From positions 1-64,000 of the forward strand of contig CAUYLG010059063.1 in NCBI GenBank assembly GCA_963573385.1: a DNA stretch of 64,000 nucleotides, given 5' to 3'. Position numbers and translations under genes: made by a program. Under the pieces are notes generated by a model, which saw nothing but the letters and a program-made list of their open reading frames with translations, searched no databases and was not told where the DNA came from. Positions 44,453-60,469 of the stretch are shown piece after piece; position 1 is the first letter of the stretch, and each line of letters starts with the position of its first letter. This stretch comes from Cacajao melanocephalus. Taxonomy: Eukaryota > Chordata > Mammalia > Primates > Pitheciidae.

Positions 44453-45031
44453 TGTGGGAAGTAGAAAAGTTCTTCTTCAAAGTTTCCTTTCTTGTTTAAG
44501 GAAAATTCATAAATGTTAGAAATAATAGTTTGTTTTAAACACTTTCTTCAAAAGCCGTCTTGCTTTTTGCTAGCAGCTCTTTGCTAAGCCCTATCCTAGG
44601 TAGCTGTTAGACATGCTTACAGGCACATAGGACATTCTGTGTCCTTATACTTTAACCAAGACATCTGTGCTGGATGTGCCCACAAGCATGTCCCAGCTGG
44701 CAGCCTATGCCTCTTCCTTATTTGGACTTCTTTTTTTTTGCTCTCCATTGCTTTTACCTGTTTAGAAAAGTTCCAAGTTAGTAGCCAATCAGGTTTTAGT
44801 TTAAATTGTGAGGTCTGGCTCCAGCCAATCAAGAACAGGCACAGTAGTAAGGACAATCCCAAATGTGTAAGGAATAAATATGTCTGCTTTCCTTTGTTTG
44901 TTGTACTCTTGTGGCAAGGTTGCTAATGGGAGTACCCTTTCTGCAGGAAGTAAAAAGAATTGCTTTGCTGAGAGATCCTTTGTCCCAGTACTAATTTTGC
45001 TGCACCAAAAAGAAAAATTTTACACATAACA
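44453..45031 (+). mobile_element. Solo LTR, ERV1-type, inserted in an Alu (copy B)
   Basis: 579 bp from TGTGGGAAGTAG to CACATAACA with a 5-bp target duplication CCGGG (44448-44452) / CTGGG (45032-45036). The Alu reads continuously once the LTR is removed, so both ends are fixed exactly. Two CCAAT boxes (44785-44789, 44825-44829) and AATAAATA at 44873-44880 are placed as in copy A. Same family as 505-1079 and 34700-35176. No retroviral genes remain. Confidence 0.92.
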
Positions 45032-45240
45032 CTGGGTTCAAACAATTCTCCTGTCTCAGCCTCCTGAGTAACTGGGATCACAGGCCCACACTACCATGTC
45101 TGGATAACTTTTGTATTTTTGGTAGAGATGAAGTTTTGCCATGTTGGCCAGGCTGGTCTCGAACTCCTGACCTCAAGTGATCTGCTCACCTCGGCCTCCC
45201 AAAGTGCTGGGATTACAGGCATGAGCCACTGCACCCTGCT
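45032..45240 (-). mobile_element. Alu SINE, part 2
   Basis: CTGGGTTCAAACAATTCTCC through GCCACTGCACCCTGCTG completes the reverse Alu begun at 44353. Confidence 0.95.
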
Positions 45241-45480
45241 GTAACATCCTTTTTCTATTCCAGGATACAATCCAGGATCCTTTATTGTTGGTCTCCTTTG
45301 TCTCCTCCAAACTGCGACAGTTCCTCATTGTCTTTGGCTTTCATGACCTTAACACTTTTGGTGACTACTGGTCATTTTGTAGAATGACCCTCAATTTCAG
45401 TTTGTCTGTTTGCTCATGATTCATTGAGTTCATGTAATTTGGGGAAAAAATGCTTTATATCAGAGAACTGTGGATTTTTA
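45241..45480 (-). mobile_element. L1M 3' UTR, antisense (part 2)
   Basis: TTCTATTCCAGGATACAATC, TGACCTTAACACTTTTGG, TTTTGTAGAATGACCCTC and TTTGCTCATGATTCATTG continue the reverse L1M interrupted at 43712. Confidence 0.8.
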
Positions 45481-45505
45481 AGGAGAATAATGTCTTTAAT
45501 ACCCT

Positions 45506-45506
<1 letters not shown>

Positions 45507-45551
<45 letters not shown>
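45507..45551 (+). repeat. (CA)n microsatellite, about 22 units
   Basis: Uninterrupted CA repeat ended by CGCAG. Long enough to be polymorphic. Confidence 0.97.
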
Positions 45552-45554
<3 letters not shown>

Positions 45555-46675
45555 GTCTCCCTCTCAGTTGGAATTCCCCACTGCACTAAGCCTCTCTTGC
45601 AACATTGGCGCTCCACCTCTACTTTCACTATTCAGTTTGGTTGTCAAATCTCAAGTGAAAGGAGCCAGTGGCCACCAGTGTTGAAGAGAAGCACTCAGCC
45701 TTCCCCTGTTAACAGAGGCCCTTGTGCACGTGGTGGTCACACCACTCCTCACATGGCTTACCTGACCCTCACCTCCACGTAGCTGGAGATTGCTAGAGCA
45801 GGGGTGTGGCAGGCATTGCCTGTTTTGTCTGCTGAGGATAATAGTCAACCTTCTGGGAAATGTTCCTTCTTCTCACCATAACCACATGGCACGAAAGAGA
45901 GCTGCCATGATCTAACAGACTCCACCCACATGCCCATCACTGATTGGTCAGAGCTGAGCACCTGACCCTATTGGAGCCAATCAGAGCCCTTCCCTGGGAT
46001 TTCTGGACTTGGGAGGAATCAGCACGTTCTTTCCCTTCAGGGCCCTTGCTTGTAGAAGAGCCAGGCTGGAGGAAGAGAGGTTGAGTTCAGACAGAGGCAG
46101 AGATAAACATTGAAGAGGGAAACTGGCTTTGTCCCAGGTACACCGGGAGGCCCAGCTATGCCCTGCACCCTTTCTTGATGATGGGAGCCTTCCCTTGGGT
46201 TTCTTTTATTTTCAGCCAGAAAATCCTCACTAATACATAGACCGCATTCCATCCTGTCTGCATACCCGACACGTGGCAAAGGCTGGACACTCCCTACATC
46301 TCATGATTAGCCAGTGAATGAAACGAAAAGGGCTGAGTGACCCTTCATCAACATCGCCGTGTTTCTCAGAGTCCTCCCTGCCTTTCTGTCTCCATATATG
46401 GGATGTGGTAAATCAGAACCAAGCATGTTGCACAACATTCATTTTAACAGGCGTCTTCAAGAGACTGTCTACGTGATTAGCAAACACCATCTGGCGGCCT
46501 AATGAAATCAGAACAGCCAGTGTTTTCCATCCTCAACTCAGGGATTAAAGAGGAAAAGCCGGTGTAAGCAGGTCACCCGGGTTAGCGCAGCTGTGGAGAG
46601 GTGCGGTGAGCAGATTGCACAGCTCGGCGCCGCCCCAGTCAAGAGGAGTCAGTTAGGACGCAACCCCAGATGCCA
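45552..46675. other. Mostly unassigned; old repeat at 45870-46090
   Basis: CACTGATTGGTCAGAGC, CACCTGACCCTATTGGAGCC and AATCAGAGCCCTTCCC near 45940-45995 belong to the same CCAAT-bearing old repeat type as 1340-1560. No gene recognised. Confidence 0.4.
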
Positions 46676-46738
46676 AAGGAAAAGAAAGGAAAGAACAGGG
46701 GAGGAAAGAAGGAAGGAAGGGAAGGAGGGAGGGAGGGT
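46676..46738 (+). repeat. GA-rich polypurine tract
   Basis: Mixed GAAA, GGAA and GAGGG units over about 60 bases. Confidence 0.85.
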
Positions 46739-47052
46739 CTAGATTTTACTTGCCAAACAGCTCATTTTGTAAGAGATAAACGATTCAAGACAAAATGAAT
46801 TGGTTAGAAAATAATAACGTTTGTCCACTCTATGGCTATACGAGGGGCAGAAATAGGAAACCTGTGTATGTTTTGCCAAAAGAGAATCAGTTTGCTCATG
46901 TAAACTTTTTCCTTCTGATTATAAAACATACAAATTCTTTTATGGATAACTTTGAAAATAAGGGAAAATATAAAGTGTGGGGCAGGCGTCACTGCGAGAA
47001 GGAAGAGGGCGTGGTCGGGCTCTGCTCATGTCCACCCTGCGAGGGCTGAGAC
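46739..47052. other. Unassigned DNA
   Basis: No element or gene recognised. Confidence 0.5.
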
Positions 47053-47423
47053 TGCTGGTCCCCTCCTTAGCAGACAGATGGGAGTCTCGTGCGCAGAGCC
47101 ACAGGGTCTGTCTAATCCACTCTAGCTCCTGTGCTCCTGTGTGTCAGCGGTACCTTGCACAGAACATGCATCCAATAAATATTTGCTCAACAACAATCAT
47201 AATAATGCTCAGTAAATATTTGCCAAATAAATGCCCCCTGCCAGTAAAGAAATAATTGTTTTCAGTATTTTAATATATTACCAGTAAATGAGACCAACTG
47301 GATTTATAGACTCATCCAAAAAGTCACAGAGATTTCGTCCAAGTAGAAAATGCCAAGTAGGGTAAGTTTAGCAGTGTTTCACCCTCTAACAAAAGATCAG
47401 TAAATGGTGACTGGCAGGGTTGG
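47053..47423 (+). repeat. Local direct duplication, copy 1
   Basis: 371 bp aligning with 48862-49242 at roughly 90% identity by eye. Long identical blocks include TCAGCGGTACCTTGCACAG and AGTAGAAAATGCCAAGTAGG. Not a recognised high-copy repeat, though ATCCAATAAATATTTGC resembles an MIR/L2 end. Confidence 0.9.
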
Positions 47424-47544
47424 TGGGTGGGGGCGCTTCTGGAATCCACTGAGGGGGCTCTTGGGAAGGGGATGCAGCGGGGAAGAGAGCTTGGTTCTCA
47501 ACAATCGATCAGCTTTTGGAACAGCAATTCGAGTTTCCTTGGGC

Positions 47545-47894
47545 TGTGTTAGTTTCCTAAAACTGTCCTAAAAGACTCCAAACTGGATGGCTTAACATGA
47601 CAAATTTATTCATTCACAGTTCTAGAGGCCAGCAGTCCAAAATCAAGATGCTGGCAGGGCCGTGCTCTTGGAAGCCTCCAGAAAAGATTTCTCCTGGCTG
47701 CTTCCTAGCTTTCAGTGGTTGCCAGCAAGCATTAGCATTCCTTGGCTTGCAGCTGCATCTTCTGACTCTGCTTCTGCTTCCATGTGACATTCTTCCCTGT
47801 GTGACTGTCTCTGCGTATCTTCTCCTCTTATGAGGACACCAGTCATATTGGATTAACGGCCCATCCTACATCACTATGACCTTGAACTAATTAC
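47545..47894 (-). mobile_element. MLT1 LTR, part 1
   Basis: TGTGTTAGTTTCCTAAAAC, GTTCTAGAGGCCAGCAGTCC, CAGTGGTTGCCAGCAAGC and GACACCAGTCATATTGG are reverse MLT1. Interrupted at AACTAATTAC. Confidence 0.92.
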
Positions 47895-48206
47895 AGCCGA
47901 GTGCAGTGACTCACACCTGTAATCCCAGCACGTTGGGAGGCTGAGGAGGGCAGATCACTTGAGGTCAGGAGTTTGAGATCAGCCAACACAGTGAAACCCC
48001 GTCTCTACTAAAAATAAAAAAATTAGCTGGGCATGGTGGCACGCACCTGTAATCCCAGTTACTAGGGAAGCTGAGGCAGGAGAATCACTTGAATCCAAGA
48101 GATGGAGGTGTCAGTGAGTGAAGATGGTGCCACTGCACTCCAGCCTGGGCAACAGAGTGAGACTCCATCTCAAAAAAATGAATAAATAAAAATAAAAATA
48201 AATTTA
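47895..48206 (+). mobile_element. Alu SINE inserted in MLT1
   Basis: Full-length Alu with AATAAATAAAAATA tail. AACTAATTAC before and after is the target duplication. Confidence 0.95.
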
Positions 48207-48303
48207 ACTAATTACGTCCACCATGATTTTCTTTTCCAATAAGTTCACGGTCTGAAGTTCCAGGAAAGACATGAATTCTTGGGGCACAATTTCAGTCCGG
48301 TGC
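48207..48303 (-). mobile_element. MLT1 LTR, part 2
   Basis: AATAAGTTCACGGTCTGAAG and GAATTCTTGGGGCACAATTT finish the LTR. Confidence 0.85.
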
Positions 48304-48736
48304 AATCTCTTACCCACACAAACCTCCCTGGCACTGTGGAGCGGAGAGCAGTATGACCCCTTCATGGAGAAGGGCTCCCAGGTGGCAGGGACTGTTCTGC
48401 TGAGACCCTACCGGGCTCTGGGGAGGCCAGGGCACATCCACAGTGGCAGCGGCCTCGCTGGGAGCCTCAGGGCACTGCTGTTCTAGAATACCACAGGAAG
48501 CTCTAGCCTTGCTCCGGAGGCAACAGGCCTCAGGGGCCCAGCCTGTGATCCCTGAAAAGCAGTCTAGGTCCCAGGGGGTAGTTCCAGGGGCCACCAGAGG
48601 CAGTGGTTTTGGTGGGGCTGTGTTCTCCATCTTTCAGACGCCCTCATGGCACTCTGCACTTCCCTTTCACAATATCGATAACAATTCCAAGGAATAAATA
48701 ACCATGAGGTTCGTTCTTTAGTGTCTGTCTCAGCAA
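48304..48736. other. Unassigned DNA
   Basis: No element or gene recognised. Confidence 0.5.
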
Positions 48737-48872
48737 TAGGGTGACCAGCTGTCTGCTAAGTGGAGCCACCAACTTGTCTAGTTTGTGCTAGGCCAAGATT
48801 TGTTTCAGCACTGAAAGTATTGCGTCCCAGAAACCCCCTCAATGCCAAGCAGACCAGGACAGCTGGTCCCCT
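48737..48872. mobile_element. Short DNA-transposon-like element with inverted ends
   Basis: AGGGTGACCAGCTGTC at one end and GACAGCTGGTCCCCT at the other are near-perfect inverted repeats. The middle (CACTGAAAGTATTGCGTCCC, AGAAACCCCCTCAATGCC) matches a common mammalian MITE whose name I cannot fix. Confidence 0.65.
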
Positions 48873-49242
48873 CCTTAGCAGACAGATGGGAGTCTCATGC
48901 ACAGAGCCACAATGTCTGTCTAATCTGCTTCATCTCTTGTGCTGCTGTGTGTCAGCGGTACCTTGCACAGAACATGCATCCAATAAATATTGGCTCAACA
49001 ACAATCCTAACAGTGATGATCCGAAATCCTCAGTAAATATTTGCTGAATGAATACCCCCTGCCAGTAAAGAAAGAATTGTTTTCAGCATTTTAATATATT
49101 ACCAGTAAATGAGACCAGCTGGATTTGTAGACTCATCCAAGAAGTCATAGAGATTTTGTCCAAGTAGAAAATGCCAAGTAGGGTAAGTGTAGCAGTGTTC
49201 AATCTTCTAACACAAGATCAGCAAATGGCCTAGAGGGGTTGG
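48862..49242 (+). repeat. Local direct duplication, copy 2
   Basis: 381 bp matching 47053-47423. It has an extra stretch of about 11 bases near 49015-49030 (GATGATCCGAAAT). Its left edge coincides with the right end of the transposon-like element at 48737-48872. Confidence 0.9.
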
Positions 49243-49440
49243 ATCTGATTTCCTGAATCCGTCTTGAAGTGGAGATTACGGATTTCCAGATCCTCTCAGA
49301 TAGGAGGGGCCAAAGCAGGAGGAACAGCTGCGGGATAGCCGTAGCAGTAGGAGCGAGAGCTTGCAGTGCATGGCCCCTAACAGAGCTTCACAAACATTTC
49401 CTTGGATGGGATACATTAGACTGTAGACGTGGAGGGATGA

Positions 49441-50014
<574 letters not shown>

Positions 50015-50019
50015 GGTGT

Positions 50020-50164
50020 GTTTTTCTTTCCTTTTCTTTTTTAATCTAGAGACAGGGTTTTGCCATGTTGGCCAGGGTGGTCTCAAACTCCTGACCTGAG
50101 GTGATTCACCCGCCTCAGCCTCCCAGAGTGCTGGGATTACAGGTATGAGTCACCACGCCTGGCC
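50020..50164 (-). mobile_element. Alu left-arm monomer
   Basis: T-rich start, then AGAGACAGGGTTTTGCC to CACGCCTGGCC. Only the left arm is present. Confidence 0.9.
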
Positions 50165-51789
<1,625 letters not shown>

Positions 51790-51896
51790 TGTCTTTAATA
51801 CTCTGTAGGTATAAACTGATGAGCACAACCATGGACAGAAATGTCAATAAAATGATTAAAATATAAGATAACTAAATATACCAATAAAACAATTTA

Positions 51897-51956
51897 TTAG
51901 GTTGGTGCAAAAGTAATTGTGGGGCAAAAAACACAATAACTTTTGCACCAAACTAA
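51897..51956. mobile_element. MADE1 mariner MITE; mir-548-type hairpin
   Basis: A 60-bp near-palindrome. The 25-base arms (51897-51921 and 51932-51956) pair with two mismatches around a 10-base loop. Arms carry TTGGTGCAAAAGTAATTG and CTTTTGCACCAA, the MADE1 signature. About 20 bases of the usual 80 are missing from the centre. MADE1 is the known source of human mir-548 genes; whether this copy is transcribed or processed cannot be told. Confidence 0.95.
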
Positions 51957-52045
51957 CAAAAAGCAAACCGCCCAAATAATTATATACAAATTTGCTATTC
52001 AGATAAAGCCCTGACATTTATTTTGCATAAAAATAAATAGCTTAT

Positions 52046-52176
52046 AGGCCAGGCTCATGCCTGTAATCCCACCACTTTGGGAGGCTGAGGCAGGAGGATT
52101 GCTTGAGGCGAGGAGCTGGAGACTACCCTGGGCAACATAGCAAGACCCTATCTCTACAAAAAATAACTTTGAAAAA
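52046..52176 (+). mobile_element. Free left Alu monomer (FLAM-like)
   Basis: Monomer of about 130 bp ending CTCTACAAAAAATAAC. ATAGCTTAT repeats before (52036) and after (52182) mark a target duplication. It sits at the edge of the L1M that follows. Confidence 0.9.
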
Positions 52177-52189
52177 TTAGATAGCTTAT

Positions 52190-55339
<3,150 letters not shown>

Positions 55340-55683
55340 TCAGATGAAGGGAGACCAAAGAGAACTGGCAACTAAACATGATGTACAGTCCTGGGTTGGA
55401 TCTTGGACTGGAAGAAAATGCTACGAAGACATCACTGGGTGACTTGGTAATCAGGTAACCGTATTCCAGCAATGAGAAATTTCCTGGCTCAGATAACTGC
55501 CCTGTGGTTATGTGAGACAACACCTGTGTGTAGGAGATCTATGTGGAAATATTTAGGGGTGAAGGGTATGATGTCTGTAATCTGCTCCTAAATGGATCAG
55601 GGAGAAAAAGAGATGTGTATTTATATAGAGAAACAGAGACGATGTGGCCAAATGCGGCAAAATGTTAACAATTAGTATATCCA
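55340..55683 (+). mobile_element. L1M 3' end (part 1)
   Basis: CAGTCCTGGGTTGGATC, CTGTGGTTATGTGAGAC, TATTTAGGGGTGAAGGG, GATGTCTGTAATCTGC and AAAATGTTAACAATTAG match the L1M 3' end. Confidence 0.85.
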
Positions 55684-55973
55684 GGCCGGGCACGGCGGCT
55701 CACGCCTGGAATCCCAGCAATTTGGGAGGCCGAGGCGGGTGGATGACCTGAGGTCAGGAGTTCAAGACCAGCCTAACCAACATGACGAAACCCCATCTCT
55801 ACTAAAAATACAAAAGTTAACTGGGCATGGTGGTGTGTGCCTGTAATCCTGGTTACTCAGGAGTCTGAGGCAGGAGAATCACTTGAACCTGTGAGGCAGA
55901 GGCTTCAGTGACTCAAAATTGTACCAATGCACTCCAGCCTGGGAGACAGATCTCAAAAACAAACAAACACACT
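55684..55973 (+). mobile_element. Alu SINE inserted in L1M
   Basis: GGCCGGGCACGGCGGCTC, CpG-rich for this window. Perfect target duplication ACAATTAGTATATC before and after. Confidence 0.96.
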
Positions 55974-56068
55974 CACAATTAGTATATCTGGATGAAGAGT
56001 ACGTGGGAAGTTTTTATGCTTCTTGCAATTCTTCTGTAAGTTAGCCATTATTTCACATAAAAGTTATT
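55974..56068 (+). mobile_element. L1M 3' end (part 2)
   Basis: GGATGAAGAGTACGTGGG and TTCTTCTGTAAGTTAGCC continue L1M to the next Alu. Confidence 0.8.
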
Positions 56069-56340
56069 GGCCAGGCATGGTGGCTCATGCCTGTAATCCC
56101 AGCACTTTGGGAGGCCGAGCTGGGTGGATCACGAGGTCAGGAGTTCAAGACCAGCGTGGCTAATATGATGAAACCCTGTCTCTACTAAAAATACAAAAAT
56201 TAGCCAGGCATGGTGGCGGGCGCCTGTAGTCCCAGGTACTTGGGAGGCTGAGGCAGGAGAACAGCTTGAACCTGGGAGGCAGAGGTTGCACTCCACCCTA
56301 GGTGACAAAGTGAGACTCCATCTCCAAAAGAAAAAAAAAA
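56069..56340 (+). mobile_element. Alu SINE with right-arm deletion
   Basis: GAGGTTGCA joins directly to CTCCACCCTAGG; the segment between the two TGCA motifs of the right arm is lost. AAAAGTTATT / AAAAGTTACT is the target duplication. Confidence 0.94.
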
Positions 56341-56904
56341 AGTTACTGTATTTTACGTTAAAAAAAAGTTGTTGTTTTTTTTTTAAGAAAAACTCCCAAA
56401 AATCTCTGCCATAAAAACTGTAGAGACAGAAGTCAGCTCCTGTAGGGGTAGTGCAGCCCCCAGAAGCCAGCAGTTGGCCAGGTGATCGGCAAATGGCACA
56501 GACGCTCACTTGGCTCCAACACCAGCTGGAGTCCTGAGACCTGGAGCCTGCCCTGGAGAGAAGAGCATTGTTTCCTGGCAAAAGAGAAGTAGAAGAAAAC
56601 CACTTCTGGGATGAAGTGAGCTCTAGAAGAATCCAACAGCCTAGAGGCCCCACATGGGTCCTTAGTGTTAGTGGTCAGCTGTGACCCTTCCAGTCTGCAG
56701 GCCAGCTCACCACAGGCCAAATGCATTGATTGAGCACCTATTGTGTGCAGGTGCCTGTGTGGACCAGGAGGCCCCACTGGAAGCCGGTGTGTGTGTTTGC
56801 ATGTTTGTGTGAACCTCACTTCCCTGAGGAGCCAGGTGAGAACGACCACCTTGTCAAAATGTCATTGCTAGCTGCGATAGGTGAGTGCTAAACATATGAC
56901 AGGT
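56341..56904. other. Unassigned; weak MIR at 56718-56790
   Basis: TGATTGAGCACCTATTGTG near 56728 is MIR-like. Otherwise nothing recognised. Confidence 0.4.
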
Positions 56905-57080
56905 GCAAGAAGCCCTTTAATGGCAAGGAATATTGGAAATATTTCACTTACATTAAGTCATTCAACACCCTCCTGCCCGGTAGCCCCATGGGGTAAGTAT
57001 CACTATTGCCTCCTATTTTACAGATGAGAAGTGAAGTAGTGCACCCAATGTCACCAAGATCTGAGGCTCCTGGTCGACAC
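56905..57080 (-). mobile_element. MIR fragment
   Basis: TTCACTTACATTAAGTC, CCCCATGGGGTAAGTATC and CCTATTTTACAGATGAG follow reverse MIR. Confidence 0.7.
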
Positions 57081-57134
57081 ACAGGTGGCAGGCCCAGCAC
57101 AACACACACCTCACTCTTCGGTCCTGTCCTCTTG

Positions 57135-57474
57135 GGGTCTTTTGTTTGTTTGGTGCTTTTGTTTGTTTGTTTGTTTGGGTTTTTTTTTTGAGACAGAGTC
57201 TGGCTCTTGTTGCCCAGGCTAGAGTGTAGTGGTGCGAACTCTGCTCACGGCAACCTCTGCCTCCTGGGTTCAAGTGATGCTCCTGCCTCAGCCTCTTGAG
57301 TAGCTGGGATTACAGGCACATGCCACCACACTGGGATAATTTGTGTATTTTTAGTAGAGACAGGGTTTCACCATGTTGTCCAGGCCGGTCTTGAACTCCT
57401 GACCTCAGGTGATCCGCCCGCCTCGGCCTCCCAAAGTGCTGGGATTACAGATGTGAGCCACCATTCCCGGCCTG
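57135..57474 (-). mobile_element. Alu SINE with (TTTG)n tail
   Basis: Reverse Alu. The stretch 57137-57190 of TTTG and T units is its altered tail. Target duplication TCCTGTCCTCTTG is perfect (57122-57134 and 57475-57487). Confidence 0.96.
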
Positions 57475-57487
57475 TCCTGTCCTCTTG

Positions 57488-58150
57488 AAACAGAAGTCAG
57501 GTCGCCTCTAGGAAGCAGGCTCTAAGAAAACACAATCACGCCCACATTCTTGCACAGAAGTCATGGCTCCCTCCCAACTGGGGCAGTGGGCATCTCCTGG
57601 GGTCATTGCTCAGTTACGGATACATTGCTTAAACTTGATGGTTGTGAATTTCACACCCAATTGGGAAAAAAGACTGGTTTGGCCAGTTGGCATTTCAGGA
57701 GTATCTAAAATACTGAAGTGTAGTTAATATTTCAGTGTACTGGCTCAAGCTTTTGTGCATTTCCATTAAAACATTGCTGCCAAACATTTTGAATACCATT
57801 TGTGAGGATGTATGGGTCTATCCACGCCACCCAAGGGCCAGGGAAAGCAGCCTTGGAGGAAACCTCCTTTTGTCTCCCTCTAGAGAGTCATCTAAAGGCA
57901 GTGAGTACTTTGGGAAAATTTTTTTGACTCTTGGCCCTCTTTTTTGAGTCCTTAAATCAATTATAGCCACACAGCAAGCCTGCCACTCAATTCTTCATCC
58001 AGGGGCCACCAGAAAGAAATAAGGCAGCTGAACAAATAGAGATTCTGCGCCAATTCCGCCTCCACCCATCTTGCCCACAGTTGCTTTTTTTTGGTCAACG
58101 GGCAAATGATGACCTGAATGCTCAAGTTCCTTTAAAAGAGTAAGTTGTGT
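57488..58150. other. Unassigned DNA
   Basis: No element or gene recognised. Confidence 0.5.
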
Positions 58151-58438
<288 letters not shown>

Positions 58439-58447
58439 AAAGAGTAA

Positions 58448-58577
58448 AGGCAGGGTGTGGTGGCTCACGCCTGTAATCCAAGCACTTTGGAGGCCAAGCC
58501 GGGCGGATCACCTGAGGTTGGGAGTTCAAGACCGGCCTGACCAACATGGTGAAACCCCGTCTTAAAAAAAAAAAAAA
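58448..58577 (+). mobile_element. Alu left monomer, second of the pair
   Basis: GGCAGGGTGTGGTGGCTC to GAAACCCCGTC, then an A-run. AAGAGTAA stands before it and AAGAGTAAGTTGTAAC after it, so it landed in the 3' target copy of the first Alu. Confidence 0.93.
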
Positions 58578-59732
58578 AGAGTAAGTTGTAACTAGGAGCC
58601 TGTGAAGGCATCACACACCTTGTGCACTTGGCTTCTGAAGATGGAAGGTGATCTAGCCCATGGTCATGAGGGCTTCATCTAAAGCAGGCCTTCCCAGCCT
58701 CCGTGCACAAGCATTACCTGGGGACCCCATAAAAATTACCAACACTGCCCAAACCAGATTACTTCAGGCAGACTGTGGTGGTGCCCTGGACCTACAAGCC
58801 TCCGCCCCCAGCGACTGAAAGTTGGAAAGAACTTTGGGTCAGAAATACGGTTGCCTTCTGGTTACACACCTGCCAGGGAAGATGTGACAGCAACAGAAGG
58901 AAGAGGTCCCTGTCAGTGCCAGCTTCGCCCCCACTAGCACCACTGGGGGTCAGGCCACTCTGGCGGCCATGGAATGCTCATATAGTACCCTAAGTCTTGG
59001 ATTTCCATTCACAGTGATAATGTGACAATTGAAGTAATCAGTCAATACCTTTAGGATCTCAATATGAACCAAAATTGTGACACTGACGTTTCTGGAAGAG
59101 GTAGGCTTGGGCAAGGCGGGTGGGCGGCAGTTGTGTTTACTGAAAATGGCCATGACGCTGCCTCTCGCACTTGTGTTCTTCAGCAGTGCAACCCTGTCAT
59201 TCCCCTGAGCAGAAGTGGAGTCTCTCTCTCTATCCCCGGGAACCTGGGCTGGCCTGTGGCTCTCCTGTGACTGATAGGATGGGGTGGAATCGATACTGAT
59301 GACTCCCGAGGCCAGGGCAGAACAAGCCTGATGCTGAGGTCTGGTTCCCTCGGAACATTCACTTCAGGAACCACGCCTGCTCAGAACCACGCCTCTGTGC
59401 TCCGAGAAGCCCAAGGCATAGGAGGAAGCCAGGCAGCGGGCTGATACACAGGCTTGACTGAACCTGGCTTCCTGGACCAGGAGTTAAGAGCAAAAAAACC
59501 CCCAGAAGATGTCAGCCATGGCCACTCACAGCTTCCTGGCTGAGGCTTCATCCTCTCCAAACCCCTGACCTGCAGAATCCCTGGGCATGGGGAAATGGTT
59601 ATTTGATGCCATCAAAGGTGGGACAGCTATTATGCAGCATAGATAACGATGTTAAACCCAGTATCACCAGCACTGCTGGGTGATGGAGGTCTGGGAATGG
59701 GGACGCTTGGTGAGGCAAGGCCCTTCAGATTC
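58578..59732. other. Mostly unassigned; weak MER5-like and LTR-like patches
   Basis: 58682-58770 (CATTACCTGGGGACCCC) is MER5-like. 59185-59345 (TCCCCGGGAACCTGGGC, GGCCTGTGGCTCTCC) is like old LTR sequence. No gene. Confidence 0.35.
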
Positions 59733-59965
59733 TGGTTAAGAAAGCGAGCTCTAGAGCTGCCTGGGTTCAAATCCAGTCTCCACCACTTATCAGCTCTGTG
59801 ACAGTAGGAGAGTAGCTTAACCTCTCTGTGCCTCACAGGTCTTCCTCTGTGTAGTGGAGGTGGTAACAGTGCCAGCCTGGGCAGGCTGTTTGAGGACTGA
59901 GTGTCATTAACGCCTGAAGAGCACCAGGGTCATGGGAAGTGTTCATTCAGTGTCGCTTCTGATCA
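59733..59965 (+). mobile_element. MIR, well preserved
   Basis: AAGCGAGCTCTAGAGCTGCC, TGGGTTCAAATCCAGTC, CACTTATCAGCTCTGTGAC and CTTAACCTCTCTGTGCCTC run through most of the MIR consensus, including the tRNA-derived part. Confidence 0.85.
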
Positions 59966-60299
59966 GCACAGGCCTAGGCTTAAGTTTGATGGCTGGAAGA
60001 CTCTGTGCAGGTCTGGAGGGTGCTTAGACTTGGTAGGCAATTGTATTTCTTTGTCTCACTAACTAAACTGGGAGAAGAGCGTTATCTGTCTGTCTCTCAT
60101 CATCTGTGCATTGAGAAGGTGGGGCATAAAGAAAAATGCTGTATTTTGACTGGAAGGAGTTGCAGCATTCCTGAAAAAAGCCTGCTGGTGGAACTGAGGC
60201 TGACATCAGGCCCGAGAAGCAGGAGGGGAGGGTGCTGGAGAGTGAGAGAGCTGGGCCTGGGCAAGCAGGTTGGTGTTGCTTTAGTGGGGTGCATGCATG

Positions 60300-60350
<51 letters not shown>

Positions 60351-60469
60351 AGAGGTAGCCCCCAGAAAGGGTGGGAAATGCTCACTCAAAACTCAGATGT
60401 CAGCCAGATTTAGACAATGAAGGGCCCAGTAGGCCACATTCAAGCAAGGCTGTGGCAGGGATCATGATC
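59966..60469. other. Unassigned apart from (TG)n
   Basis: No element or gene recognised outside the tract at 60287-60346. Confidence 0.5.
60287..60346 (+). repeat. (GCAT)n then (TG)n microsatellite
   Basis: Three to four GCAT units lead into about 22 uninterrupted TG units (60302-60346). Confidence 0.97.

Noticed and set aside
43395..45480. Possible provirus, because two LTRs lie close together
   Set aside because: The two LTRs are unrelated to each other, one is inside an Alu, and no gag, pol or env sequence lies between.
45507..45551. CRISPR-like or other array of direct repeats
   Set aside because: All short periodic arrays here are simple microsatellites or Alu tails with no spacer structure; the base content is vertebrate.
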